From the NCBI GenBank assembly GCA_021234155.1, contig JAJEKV010000213.1, forward strand, positions 498,001 through 562,000: a stretch of 64,000 nt of DNA. Reading direction: 5' to 3'. How positions within the stretch are numbered: position 1 is the first letter of the stretch; every line of letters begins with the position of its first letter. The position numbers and the translations under genes are program-made. The notes under the pieces were generated by a model. The model was not told the DNA's origin, searched no databases, and was given only the letters and a program-made list of their open reading frames with translations. Positions 53,526 to 64,000 of the stretch are shown here, piece after piece. This stretch comes from Isoetes taiwanensis (Eukaryota > Streptophyta > Lycopodiopsida > Isoetales > Isoetaceae).

Positions 53526-55490
53526 GCGGGGACAAGACTTTGAACAACGAGGATATAGATCGATTCTAGCTATCTTGGATGATGATGTAGTGCCATCCCG
53601 ATTAGAAGAGGCCTTGAACTCAAAAGACAAAGAAAATTGGTTAAAAGCTATGCGGGGAGGAGCTAGAGTCATTCAAATATACACATACATATGATCTCGT
53701 GGTGAGCCAAAAGAGAAGAATATTATAGGCGACAAATGGATCTTTAGAATCAAAGATTGTGCGGATGGAACAAAAAATTCAAAGCAAGGTTGGTAGCAGG
53801 GATACACACAAAAAGAGAGGCGGGGATTATGATGAAACATATTCTCCTATTGTGAAACTCACTAGCATTAGATTGCTTCTTGGTTTAGCAAACGCTAGAA
53901 ATTTAGAACTTCATCACATGGATGTGAAAACAGCATTCTTAAATGCTAAAATTGATGGAGACGTATATATGAAACAAGCTCCTGGATTTGCTCAGGAATA
54001 TGGCATGGTATGGAAGTTAAACAAGGCAGTTTATGGGCTGAAACAAGCTCCTAGAGAATGGTATTTTTGCATTGACCAATATCTAAGAGAACATGATTTT
54101 GAAAAGTTGAAGAATGATGGAAATATCTATAGATTCAGAGATGGGAAAAATTATTGCATGATTGCTTTGTACGTTGATGATTGCATAATGATTGCAAATG
54201 ATGCTCATTGCTTAGCCCAATGCAAGGAAATTCTCAAAGCCAGATTTCAAATGACAGATTTAGGAGAATTAAAGCAATTTCTTGGCATAGAAGTGTAATC
54301 GAGATAGGCAAAAGAAAATCTTGAAGCTAAAACAATGGAAACATGTTCAGAATATGTTAAGAAGATTTAACTTGGAAGATGCCAATCCAGTGTCAACCCC
54401 AATAACTCCAGGTCACAGATTAACTGAGGAAAAGGAATTGTCACTGGAAGAAATAAGGGAGATGGAAAAAATGCCTTACAGAGCCTTGATTGGATGTCTG
54501 CTTTATTTATCAAATAATACTAGACCTGACATATCCTACATTGTGAATATTCTCAGTAGAAGATCACATAATCCAAGTAAAGCACATTGGCATGCAGGGA
54601 AAAGAGTACTCAGGTATTTAAAGAAAACTCAAGATTTTGGCATAACATTTGATTCAGATAACTTGGAACTTTCAGCTTTTAGTGATGCTGATTGGGGAGG
54701 AGATCTCACTCCGTGAAGTCAACATCGAGGCTATGTAATTTATCTAGGAGGAGGAGCAAGAATTGGAAGAGCAAAAAGCAAAGTGCCATAGCTATGTCAA
54801 CTGTAAGGCGAGAATATGTTGCCTCATCCTTGGTTGCAAAAGAAATAACTTGGCTTAGAAGACTTCTAGAAGAATTGGACTGTCCACAAACAGGAGTTAC
54901 AAAAATCTGGACAGACAATCAAAGTTGTATTGCAATGGTTAAAAACCCTGTAGATCATGAGAGAACAAAGCATATTGAGCTCAACATTCATTTTATCAGA
55001 GATTTGGTTGAGAAGAATTATATTCAAATGAGTTATATTCAGACTGAAAAACAAGTTGCAGATATCTTTACAAAAGCTTTGTCAGTTGGTAAATTTGTGC
55101 AACATAGAAACAGTTTGAAGGTTACTTGATTAAGCAAAATTGCAGTTGTAGAGAAGTTGCAGGTCTAAAGTTACAGTTCAAATGCTCAAGGTGAAATGTG
55201 ATGACAGATTGCAGGTCTAAAGTTGCAGTTCAAATGCTCAAGGTGAAGTGTGTTAACAGATTGAAAGTTGTTTGCTATGTGATGACAGATTGAAAGTCGG
55301 AGCATAAATGCATTTAAGAATATTTTGCAGCAATTGGCAGGTTGAAAGTTATCTGCTTAAATAGGTTGAAGTTGTGATAAAGTTGCAGACGATAGCACAG
55401 ATGCATTTGAGAATATTTTGCAGCTGACATGATTCATTTTTTTCACAGTAATCATCTAAAGCAATACATATTTATATGGTGAAGGAGGAA
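53526..55490 (+). pseudogene. Copia pol 3' half and 3' region, unit 2
   Basis: Contains RT from DYDETYSPIVKLTSIRLLLG, the YVDD motif, and RNase H to SVGKFVQHRNSLKVT (stop about 55129). Frame breaks near 53670, 53800, 54298, 54715 and 54800, nearly all where other copies read cag, ctg or gcagaagcag. Lacks gag, integrase and a 5' LTR, so it is a duplicated fragment, not an insertion. Confidence 0.85.
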
Positions 55491-56054
55491 TGTTGGAATT
55501 CACCATATAACTATGCTAGCAGGCTCTGTGACAATTTGACCTAGCATTATCCTGTGAGAATTAAAATCCTACCCTAAACCTATGGGTTGTATATAATGTA
55601 AATATGAAGTTAAAATACCATTGATTTAATGGTTAATGGTTGGCCTCCTATTTTGGAGCCAACCGAACATTCAAAATAGAAGAAAACACAGGTGGCCCGG
55701 ATCCTGCTCCATAATCGTCGAATGCATGATTTAAAGGGAGGAAACGGGGAGATGATTGATGGATGGCAGCATTGCGTGATCGGCGGGGATCAAATTCGAT
55801 CTAGTACATACACTAGGTCGTTCCTAAGTTGCTTTCGAGATAGCTTCTGATATTTTAATGAGACCAAATGAACAGTAATTTTATTTGAAGTACTATGACC
55901 ATTGAAATTGTGTTGGTTTCATTAAATTTATAAGTGAAGGTGCATTTGGAATAAGCTTTGGTGATTTGGTTAAACGTTAAATCTCTAAGTCACTTAGTGC
56001 ATTGTGCTAGTGAAATTGCATAAATCAAAGACATTGGTTGGCTTGATTCTAACA
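55491..56054 (+). repeat. Copia LTR, unit 2
   Basis: 564 bp, tgttggaattc to gattctaaca; followed by ccctgcattgtaatgc exactly as in unit 1, showing that the target junction was copied with the unit. Confidence 0.85.
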
Positions 56055-56067
56055 CCCTGCATTGTAA

Positions 56068-56478
56068 TGCAAGGGAGATGGCAAGGAGTTGGAAAACTAG
56101 AAAAAGCGAGAAGGAACGTTAAAATGCAGAATGAGAAGGGAATGACAACTGACCCTGGAGCGGCATTGATGATATCAGAAATTTCAAGATTCATAGACCA
56201 GTTGGGCCCCAACAAGAAATCGTTTGTACCTTTCTCGACTAGTGCAGAAGACATGGTAACCGATGTTTGGACACCGCCGGTGTTTTGTTTATGAATAAGA
56301 CCTTCCATTACTTTGTCGCATCTCATGTTTCGCCAACAAATGGAATGGTAAAATGGTTCGATGATCTCCTCCTCCAGAACCCTGTTTGGCAAGCATCTGG
56401 AAGCATCTGGGATGCACACGACTACCAGACCAGCTCTAAAGTCTTTCTGAAGGGTAAAAGCATGAAAGGGTGTCTATA
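56068..56478 (+). pseudogene. Host gene 1 3' end, copy 2
   Basis: Same segment as 51446-51857, with gtttggacaccgccggtg where copy 1 has gtttcgaccgcttcagtg. Ends KGCL stop (56476-56478). Without the upstream exons it is a fragment. Confidence 0.5.
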
Positions 56479-56700
56479 AATGTAGCCCTTTTTGTACATA
56501 TACATATGTACCGAATGCACATTTTGGAATAAGCATCATCATGACCGCTAGTAAGCGCCATGATTAATGGCTATCCACTACTAAAACCGCAATTATCGGA
56601 TTTTGAAATTCTTTCCCAAATTCTTTCTTGGTTTGCCTCTCGTTCACTATCCGCCCTGCGCTTTCTCGCTTGAATTCGATCACGAATTCTTCATCTAGCT

Positions 56701-57941
56701 ATGGCCCCAAAATGCCCCCAGATGAGTGCTTGCTCATCACCACATCCCAAGCAAGAAGCCAGTGCTTCCGGCAGTGGAATTTTACCTCCAAGGAGTTTAC
56801 GTTTGGGTTTTGATGTGATCCAAAAGCCAAAGACCTCCGTGATAAACATGCAGAGGCCCATATACCCAACCTAGAGATGGTTATGAACGAGGTATGGGGG
56901 GAAGCTCCAAAAAACAGACGAGGATTCAAGGAAGGGAGAATCCAGAACGCATGGAAAGATGATTTTTTTAAATATTATGAATTGGTTTATGGCAAGAAAT
57001 AGGTTACAAACCATTATATTTCTACCTATTTTGCCAGAGCATTTGCTCTTCACTTGAAGGGACGGCTTGTTGATTGGATGGACGTGGCTAGGACCACCAA
57101 AGATCTTGGCAAAACCCTCATTTCAGACGTTACAGAGGACCCTACAATAGGTAAATCCTCAACTATCAAAACGGACATCGTATTGCAGCAGAATATTAGA
57201 GCCCTGGGTTATTCTAGATCAGATGTTGACACAATAAAGCAGTTACTTAAGCATGGGTTGGAGGAGAAAACTAACCTATTGAATGAAGTAGAAGCACTGG
57301 AAGAAAAAAGGAGGGATGCATTGAAGGTCATCAGCCGGATTGAGGATAGAAAGGATATGCTATCCGAAGATCTGCAGCAGATCTGCCAGAAAATAGATGA
57401 GACAAAACAGGAATTTGACAAATTGTCCCAGGATCCTGCTGGAAATCAAGTTATCTTCGGAGTGTTGAAGTACAAGTTGGAAGACTTGGTTATGAATAGA
57501 CATGATAAAGAGCAGCACTCTTCTAAGCTAGAAATTGGTTTGCAGGAAGCAACCAAAGAAATTGAAAGGCATGAAATCTCAATTGAACAAGCAAAGGAAA
57601 AACTTAATTGCATTGAATTGGTTCAGCAAAGGCATTCACAGATTTTGGATTTCATGGGGAGAGCAGGACCTATTGTTCTCCACTCGAGGCCCTACCCTGT
57701 AGGAGCTACTTCTATAGAGCAGTTCATCACATTCAGTTCATGTACCTGTTGTGGCCAAGGCTTTGGCAAAACTGGTTTGTTGCTGCTAGCTCCATGCAGA
57801 GATGCGTATTGCCTCTTCTGCTTGTGTTATCTGGTCCATGAAAGACAGAATTGCATAAAAGGTTGCATCTGGGATGAGGGCATTCGAATTCAGCTTGGTT
57901 TCCCTGCTGTGAAAGATATGCATTGCTCTCAACTAATTTAA
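56701..57941 (+). CDS. Host gene 2, copy 2: coiled-coil protein with C-terminal Cys-rich zinc-finger-like module
   Basis: The best copy. ATG at 56701 (MAPK...) follows a plant-like C/T-rich leader; small indels disturb the first 290 bases and an in-frame TAG at 57000-57002 (GKK-stop-VTNHY) is shared by all three copies. From 57003 to 57941 the frame is open for about 312 residues: FARAFALHLKGRLVDWMDVA, a long heptad-rich coiled coil (LLNEVEALEEKRRDALKVIS to EIERHEISIEQAKEKLNCIE), then CTCCGQGFGKTGLLLLAPCR, YCLFCLCYLVH and CIKGC, which gives Cys pairs in a RING-like or other treble-clef spacing. A ligase or binding role is possible but unproven. I do not know the family name. Confidence 0.55.
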
Positions 57942-58147
57942 ACTTATATTTCTCTTAATTCATATTTGTTATTGTAATCTGCATAGTTCTACATGTATGG
58001 CTTTCAGTGCATTGCTATTCCTTGTACATGTATAACTTTTAGTGTACATCTGTAAGCAGAGGTACATAGGCATATATTTGCTTGTTTATTGATGCTTTTA
58101 TTTTTGAGCTTGGACTGCAGTTGTATCAGTTGTACATGTCTCTAAAG
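57942..58147. other. Gene 2 3' region and unit junction
   Basis: AT-rich 3' UTR-like DNA with repeated gtacat words, ending ctctaaag where copia pol begins. The same in unit 1 (53320-53525). Confidence 0.5.
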
Positions 58148-60116
58148 ACAGGGACAAGACTTTGAACAACAGGATATAGATCAGATTCTAGCTATCTTGG
58201 ATGATGATGTAGTGCCATCCACAGTAGAAGAGGCCTTGAACTCAAAAGACAAAGAAAATTGGTTAAAAGCTATGCAGGAGGAGCTAGAGTCATTCAAATA
58301 TACACATACATATGATCTCGTGACTGAGCCAAAAGAGAAGAATATTATAGGCAGCAAATGGATCTTTAGAATCAAAGATTGTGCAGATGGAACAAAAAAA
58401 TTCAAAGCAAGGTTGGTAGCACAGGGATACACACAAAAGAGAGGCAGGGATTATGATGAAACATATTCTCCTATTGTGAAACTCACTAGCATTAGATTGC
58501 TTCTTGGTTTAGCAAACGCTAGAAATTTAGAACTTCATCACATGGATGTGAAAACAGCATTCTTAAATGCTAAAATTGATGGAGACGTATATATGAAACA
58601 AGCTCCTGGATTTGCTCAGGAATATGGCATGGTATGGAAGTTAAACAAGGCAGTTTATGGGCTGAAACAAGCTCCTAGAGAATGGTATTTTTGCATTGAC
58701 CAATATCTAAGAGAACATGATTTTGAAAAGTTGAAGAATGATGGAAATATCTATAGATTCAGAGATGGGAAAAATTATTGCATGATTGCTTTGTACGTTG
58801 ATGATTGCATAATGATTGCAAATGATGCTCATTGCTTAGCCCAATGCAAGGAAATTCTCAAAGCCGATTTCAAATGATGATTTAGGAGAATTAAAGCAAT
58901 TTCTTGGCATAGAAGTGTAATCGAGATAGGCAAAAGAAAATCTTGAAGCTAAAACAATGCAAACATGTTCAGAATATGTTAAGAAGATTTAACTTGGAAG
59001 ATGCCAATCCAAATTGTCAACCCCAATAACTCAGTCACGATTAAGCGAGGAAAAAGGAATTGTCCTTTGGAAGAAATAAGGGAGATGGAAAAAATGCCTT
59101 ACAGAGCCTTGATTGGATGTCTGCTTTATTTATCAAATAATACTAGACCTGACATATCCTACATTGTGAATATTCTCAGTAGAAGATCACATAATCCAAG
59201 TAAAGCACATTTGCATGCAGGGAAAAGAGTACTCAGGTATTTAAAGAAAACTCAAGATTTTGGCATAACATTTGATTCAGATAACTTGGAACTTTCAGCT
59301 TTTAGTGATGCTGACTGGGGAGGAGATCTCAGCTCCAGGAAGTCAACATCAGGCTATGTAATTTATCTAGGAGGAGGAGCAGTAAATTGGAAGAGCAAAA
59401 AGCAAAGTGCCATAGCTATGTCAACTGCAGAAGCAGAATATGTTGCCTCATCCTTGGTTGCAAAAGAAATAACTTGGCTTAGAAGACTTCTAGAAGAATT
59501 GGACTGTCCACAAACAGGAGCTACAAAAATCTGGACAGACAATCAAAGTTGTATTGCAATAGTTAAAAACCCTGTAGATCATGAGAGAACAAAGCATATT
59601 GAGCTCAACATTCATTTTATCAGAGATTTGGTTGAGAAGAATTATATTCAAATGAGTTATATTCAGACTGAAAAACAAGTTGCAGATATCTTTACAAAAG
59701 CTTTGTCAATTGGTAAATTTGTGCAACATAGAAACAGTTTGAAGGTTACTTGATTAAGCAAAATTGCAGTTGTAGAGAAGTTGCAGGTCTAAAGTTACAG
59801 TTCAAATGCTCAAGGTGAAATGTGATGACAGATTGCAGGTCTAAAGTTGCAGTTCAAATGCTCAAGGTGAAGTGTGTTAACAGATTGAAAGTTGTTTGCT
59901 ATGTGATGACAGATTGAAAGTCGGAGCATAAATGCATTTAAGAATATTTTGCAGCAGTGACAGGTTGAAAGTTATCTGCTTAAATAGGTTGAAGTTGTGA
60001 TAAAGTTGCAGACGATAGCACAGATGCATTTGAGAATATTTTGCAGCTGACATGATTCATTTTTTTCACAGTAATCATCTAAAGCAATACATATTTATAT
60101 GGTGAAGAAGGAGGAA
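58148..60116 (+). pseudogene. Copia pol 3' half and 3' region, unit 3
   Basis: RT (KWIFRIKDCADGTKKFKARL to YVDD) open from 58197 to 58877, then a disturbed 150 bases (58865-59060), then RNase H open from 59001 to 59753 including FSDADWGGDLSSRKSTSGYV, the intact TAEAEYVASSLVAKEI and WTDNQSCIAIV. It is the best guide to the undisturbed RNase H sequence. The tract before its LTR is gaagaaggaggaa, three bases longer than in the other copies. Confidence 0.85.
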
Positions 60117-60675
60117 TGTTGGAATTCACCATATAACTATGCTAGCAGGCTCTGTGACAATTTGACCTAGCATTATCCTGTGAGAATTAAAATCCTACCC
60201 TAAACCTATGGGTTGTATATAATGTAAATATGAAGTTAAAATACCATTGATTTAATGGTTAATGGTTGGCCTCCTATTTTGGAGCCAACCGAACATTCAA
60301 AATAGAAGAAAACACAGTGGCGGATCCCCGCTCCATAATCGTCGAATGCATGATTTAAAGGGAGGAAACGGGGAGATGATTGATGGATGGCAGCATTGCA
60401 GTGATCGGCAGGATCAAATTCGATCTAGTACATACACTAGGTCGTTCCTAAGTTGCTCGAGATAGCTACAGTATTTTAATGAGACCAAATGAACAGTAAT
60501 TTTATTTGAAGTACTATGACCATTGAAATTGTGTTGGTTTCATTAAATTTATAAGTGAAGGTGCATTTGGAATAAGCTTTGGTGATTTGGTTAAACGTTA
60601 AATCTCTAAGTCACTTAGTGCATTGTGCTAGTGAAATTGCATAAATCAAAGACATTGGTTGGCTTGATTCTAACA
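60117..60675 (+). repeat. Copia LTR, unit 3
   Basis: 559 bp, tgttggaattc to gattctaaca; followed by ccgcattgtaatgc, where units 1 and 2 read ccctgcattgtaatgc. Confidence 0.85.
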
Positions 60676-60689
60676 CCGCATTGTAATGC

Positions 60690-61097
60690 AAAGGGAGATG
60701 GCAAGGAGTTGGAAAACTAGAAAAGCGAGAAGGAACGTTAAAAATGCGAGAATGAGAAGGGAATGACAACTGACCCTGGATCGGCATTGATGATATCAGA
60801 AATTTCAAGATTCATAGACCAGTTGGGCCCCAACAAGAAATCGTTTGTACCTTTCTCGACTAGTGCAGAAGACATGGTAACCGATGTTTCGACCGCTTCA
60901 GTGTTTTGCTTGCGAATAAGACCTTCCATTACTTTGTCACATCTCATGTTTCGCCAACAAATGGAATGGTAAAATGGTTCGATGATCTCCTCCTCCAGAA
61001 CCCTGTTTGGCAAGCATCTGGAAGCATCTGGGATGCATGCACTACCGACCAGCTCTAAAGTCTTTCTGAAGGGTAAAAGCATGAAAGGGTGTCTATA
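60690..61097 (+). pseudogene. Host gene 1 3' end, copy 3
   Basis: Third copy of the same fragment; reads MTTDPGSALMISEISRFIDQ and ends KGCL stop. Frame breaks at aaatgcgagaatg (other copies aaatgcagaatg) and near 60905. Confidence 0.5.
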
Positions 61098-61318
61098 AAT
61101 GTAGCCCTTTTTGTACATATACATATGCACCGAATGCACATTTTTGGAATAACTGTCATCATGACCTGCTAGTAACTGCCATGATTAATGGCTATCCACT
61201 ACTCTGAAACCGCAATTATCGGATTTTGAAATTCTTTCCCAAATTCTTTCTTGGTTTGCCTCTCGTTCACTATCCCCCCTTCTCTGCTTGAATTCGATCA
61301 CGAATTCTTCATCTAGCT

Positions 61319-62560
61319 ATGGCCCCAAAACGCCCCCAGATGAGTGCTTGCTCATCACCACATCCCAAGCAAGAAGCCAGTGCTTCCGGCAGTGGAATTT
61401 TACCTCCAAGGAGTTTACGTTTGGGTTTTGATGTGATCCAAGCCAAAGACCTCCGTGATAAACATGCAGAGGCCCACATACCCAACCTAGAGATGGTTAT
61501 GAACGAGGTATGGGGAAGCTCAAAAAAGCACGAGGATTCAAGGAAGGGAGAATCGAGCGCATGGAAAGATGATTTTTAAATATTATGAATTGGTTTATGG
61601 CAAGAAATAGGTTACAAACCATTATATTTCTACCTATTTTGCCAGAGCATTTGCTCTTCACTTGAAGGGACGGCTTGTTGATTGGATGGACGTGGCTAGG
61701 ACCACCAAAGATCTTGGCAAAACCCTCATTTCCGGGCGTTCTGAGAGGACCCTACAAAGGTAAATCCTCAACTATCAAACAGGGACATCGTATGTGAGAA
61801 TATTAGAGCCCCGGGTTATTCTAGATCAGATGTTGACACAATAAAGCAGATTACTTAAGCATGGGTTGGAGGAGAAAACTAACCTATTGAATGAAGTAGA
61901 AGCAATTGGAAGAAAAAAAGGAGGGATGCATTGAAGGTCATCGGCCAGATTGAGGGTAGAAAGGATATGCTATCCAGAAGATCTGCCGGCAATCTGCCGG
62001 AAAATAGATGAGACAAAAAGGAATTTGACAAATTGTCCCGGATCCTGCTGGAAATCAAAGTTATCTTGAGTGTTGAAGTACAAGTTGGAAGACTTGGTTA
62101 TGAATAGACATGATAAAGAGCAGCACTCTTCTAAGCTAGAAATTGGTTTGCGAGGAAGCAACCAAAAGAAATTGAAAGGCATGAAATCTCAATTGAACAA
62201 GCAAAGGAAAAACTTAATTGCATTGAATTGGTTCAGCAAAGGCATTCCAGATTTTGGATTTCATGGGGAGAGCGGGGACCTATTGTTCTGCACTTTTCGA
62301 GGCCCCTACCCCATAGGGAGCTACTTCTATAGAGCAGATTCATCACATTCGGTTCATGTACTGTTGTGGCCAAGGCTTTGGCAAAACTGGTTTGTTGCTG
62401 CTAGCTCCATGCAGAGATGCGTATTGCCTCTTCTCGCTTGTGTTATCCGGACCATGAAAAGGCAATTGCATAAAAGGTTGCATCCGGGATGAGGGCATTC
62501 GAATTGACTTGGTTTCCCTGTTTGTGAAAGATATGCATTGCTCTCAACTAATTTAAACTT
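61319..62560 (+). pseudogene. Host gene 2, copy 3
   Basis: Best-preserved N-terminus of the three (MAPKRPQMSACSSPHPKQEA, then GSGILPPRSLRLGFDVIQAK), but the coiled-coil and Cys-rich part are broken into several frames. A 22-base piece of the 3' region present in units 1 and 2 is missing here (62586). Confidence 0.5.
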
Positions 62561-62709
62561 ATATTTCTCTTAATTCATATTTGTTATTATGGCTTTCAGT
62601 GCATTGCTATTCCTTGTACATGTATAACTTTTAGTGTACATCTGTAAGCAGAGGTACATAGGCATATATTTGCTTGTTTATTGATGCTTTTATTTTTGAG
62701 CTTGGACTG

Positions 62710-63097
62710 ATCTGTAGATGGATTCATAAGTATGTGCATTTTTTACATATATGTGCTTTTTTTTGGGCATAGATCTACATTCCCTAACTGGATACCTGGG
62801 TACATCTGGGTACATCTAGATACATCTGGGTGCATTGAGGTACCTCTATGTACATTGAGGAACATGTACATGTACATTTGACTATAGTTAAATGTAGTTA
62901 CGTACATTTGGTACATTTTATGTACATGAAATGTACATGCTTAGCGCGAATGTACCGGATATTTCTCATTAGTTTCTGTTTTCATGTTCTTTTATGTCTA
63001 TTGAAATTTAGATCATTTGTTTTTGTTTGCGGATGAAATTTTGTTCCTATCCCGTAAGCGGCTTTAATGGTCGATGTTCTTGAGCCATCCGCATCGA
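62710..63097. repeat. GTACAT-rich minisatellite and spacer
   Basis: 62785-62945 is a degenerate array of (g)gtacat(c)tggg/ttgag words, about 15 copies, e.g. gggtacatctgggtacatct and gtacatttggtacatttta. The remaining bases show no gene. The divergence from unit 1 and 2 sequence begins at 62709 (cttggactg/atctgtag). Confidence 0.6.
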
Positions 63098-63109
63098 CTC
63101 TCTTTCTGA

Positions 63110-63649
63110 TTTTCTTGAAAGCATAATAAGCAGACCGAATCTGTAGACTCTAAACCTTCCAGCTCCAGATCACCAATGACATTTACATTGCCAGTAATAG
63201 AACCATCTGCAACAGTGCCTCCTCGAACATGGCAAAGTGAAGTTGAGGAAATTGAGAGGATGGCACTTGAGAAAGCTAAAGCAGTTTGCGGTGCAGAGCC
63301 TTCAATGACTACTGCAACAGAAACTCTTTCATCACCAAGTGCTAAATTAGTAATTGGAGAAGTTCCTAAGAAAGATTCAACTGCGTCTCAAAGATCATCT
63401 GCGGGTGCAGGTTACGGACTGTTAAGCATGAAAGAAGCTACAAAGGACACAGATCAGATTTTATCCCGGAGATACCGGGGAAGAGGAAGTTGAGTTGGTA
63501 GTTGAGTCCACTCCAAAGAGGAGGCAAAAGAATCTTTGGTGATGGCACTCCAAGAGGAAAAAAACAGGCAAAATCTCCAGCAACAAAAAAATGTCCTCCG
63601 AAAAGAAAATCTCCAGGCAAAAAAGTGCCACCACCACCAAGAAAGAGGT
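63110..63649 (+). CDS. Host gene 3, exon with basic C-terminal part
   Basis: Frame MTFTLPVIEPSATVPPRTWQ, then SEVEEIERMALEKAKAVCGA and STASQRSSAGAGYGLLSMKE. A frame change at about 63465-63500 (cccggagataccgggg) leads to KRIFGDGTPRGKKQAKSPAT and KKCPPKRKSPGKKVPPPPRK, a strongly basic, nuclear-type region, closing at a donor (agaaagag/gtatgtcc). No domain is recognised. The upstream acceptor is not certain. Confidence 0.45.
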
Positions 63650-63720
63650 ATGTCCAAGATGAACTAATTTTGTTAAACATCTCAGATTTATGATAATTAA
63701 CCACATTTTTTTTGTACATA

Positions 63721-63769
63721 GGACACGATCACAGGCCGTGAAGGAAGCTGATCCTGATCCTGCTGAGTC
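63721..63769 (+). pseudogene. Host gene 3, next exon, cut by hAT-2
   Basis: After an acceptor (ttttttttgtacatag) the plus strand reads RTRSQAVKEADPDPAES and then runs into the hAT terminus at 63770. The intron between the two exons is about 70 bases. Confidence 0.45.
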
Positions 63770-64000
63770 CAGGGATAGGTTCAATACGCTGTACGTTTTA
63801 TACGGAATACGTATGAATTGTATGATACGGCACATATTTGCCGTATAAAACGTAAAAAATACGGCAAAAAAAAATTCCGGCGTCGGAAGATTTTCGTGTA
63901 CGCGAAAACAACGTGAAAGCGTCTGAATTTTTTTTCCAGACGTCAAACAAGCGAAAAAAACCACGTCTAACGAAAAAAAAAAAAAATTATTTATTTATTT
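63770..64000. mobile_element. Second copy of the hAT family (hAT-2), open at right edge
   Basis: Starts cagggataggttcaatac and continues gtatgaattgtatgatacgg and cacatatttgccgtataaa exactly like hAT-1 (44302 onward). It is inserted in the host gene 3 exon. The expected target duplication would repeat the last eight bases before it (ctgagtcc) beyond the window. Confidence 0.75.

Larger units (their letters stand above)
48907..62709 (+). repeat. Tandem triplication of a 4.6-kb unit
   Basis: Unit copies: 48907-53525, 53526-58147 and 58148-62709 (4619, 4622 and 4562 bp). Each contains copia pol from acagggacaagact to its end, the 3' non-coding region, an LTR, the end of host gene 1 and all of host gene 2. 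The junction is ctctaaag/acagggacaag, with aaag shared between the host side and pol (48903-48906), a microhomology junction. The copies are almost identical apart from small CAG/CTG/CG-site differences, so the event is recent. Confidence 0.88.

Noticed and set aside
57000-57002. Stop codon in host gene 2 reversed by RNA editing
   Set aside because: U-to-C editing in plants concerns organelle transcripts; for a nuclear locus an unseen intron, mutation or consensus error is simpler.
53526-60675. Three independent copia insertions
   Set aside because: Units 2 and 3 lack 5' LTR, gag and integrase, begin at the same pol base, and repeat the same host junction, which is tandem duplication rather than insertion.
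1-64000. tRNA, rRNA or other structural RNA genes
   Set aside because: I found no cloverleaf or rRNA-like sequence; the only tRNA-related words are the retroelement primer sites.

Overview
The window is nuclear DNA of a land plant and is built almost entirely of nested transposable elements. Evidence for a plant: Ty1/copia and OTA-like Ty3/gypsy retrotransposons, initiator-tRNA-Met primer sites (TGGTATCAGAGC), CACTA elements with 3-bp target duplications, hAT and foldback MITEs, AT-rich spacers and GT-AG exon borders. The species cannot be fixed from sequence alone; the transposase-like gene at the left edge and the unfamiliar host genes make a non-angiosperm (fern, lycophyte or similar) possible, but that is a guess.

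Layout. 1-4.3 kb: minus-strand exons of a decayed, intron-containing transposase-like gene that runs off the left edge. 4.33-7.35 kb: a CACTA element (TSD tac) with a poly-A retro-insertion inside it. 7.50-19.19 kb: a non-coding LTR element of LARD type with 1.6-kb LTRs and TSD gttaa. 19.57-24.41 kb: a decayed gypsy element (e1) without a 3' LTR. 24.4-28.6 kb: spacer with two MITEs. 28.63-43.55 kb: a second gypsy element of the same family (e2, TSD agaat) whose 5' LTR is split by an 8.1-kb CACTA element (TSD ctt) carrying about five 1.13-kb tandem repeats. 44.30-51.43 kb: a hAT element (TSD cattgtaa) inside a host exon, hit at its last bases by a copia element, whose gag in turn holds a hAT-like MITE (TSD atcatcac). 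48.9-62.7 kb: a 4.6-kb unit (copia pol 3' half, copia LTR, end of host gene 1, all of host gene 2) present three times in tandem. 62.7-64.0 kb: a minisatellite, then exons of a third host gene interrupted by another copy of the same hAT family, which runs off the right edge.

How the parts relate. The order of events can be read from target duplications: host exon, then hAT, then copia, then copia MITE and the triplication; and gypsy e2, then CACTA in its LTR. No element is clearly intact. e2 has two RT deletions, e1 lost protease and a 3' LTR, the LARD encodes nothing, and the CACTA elements lack a recognisable transposase. The copia element is nearly complete and its frame breaks sit at CAG/CTG sites. 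Differences between young repeat copies cluster at CAG/CTG and CG sites and are not C-to-T changes, which suggests consensus errors at methylated sites rather than true decay; several breaks reported here should be read with that in mind.
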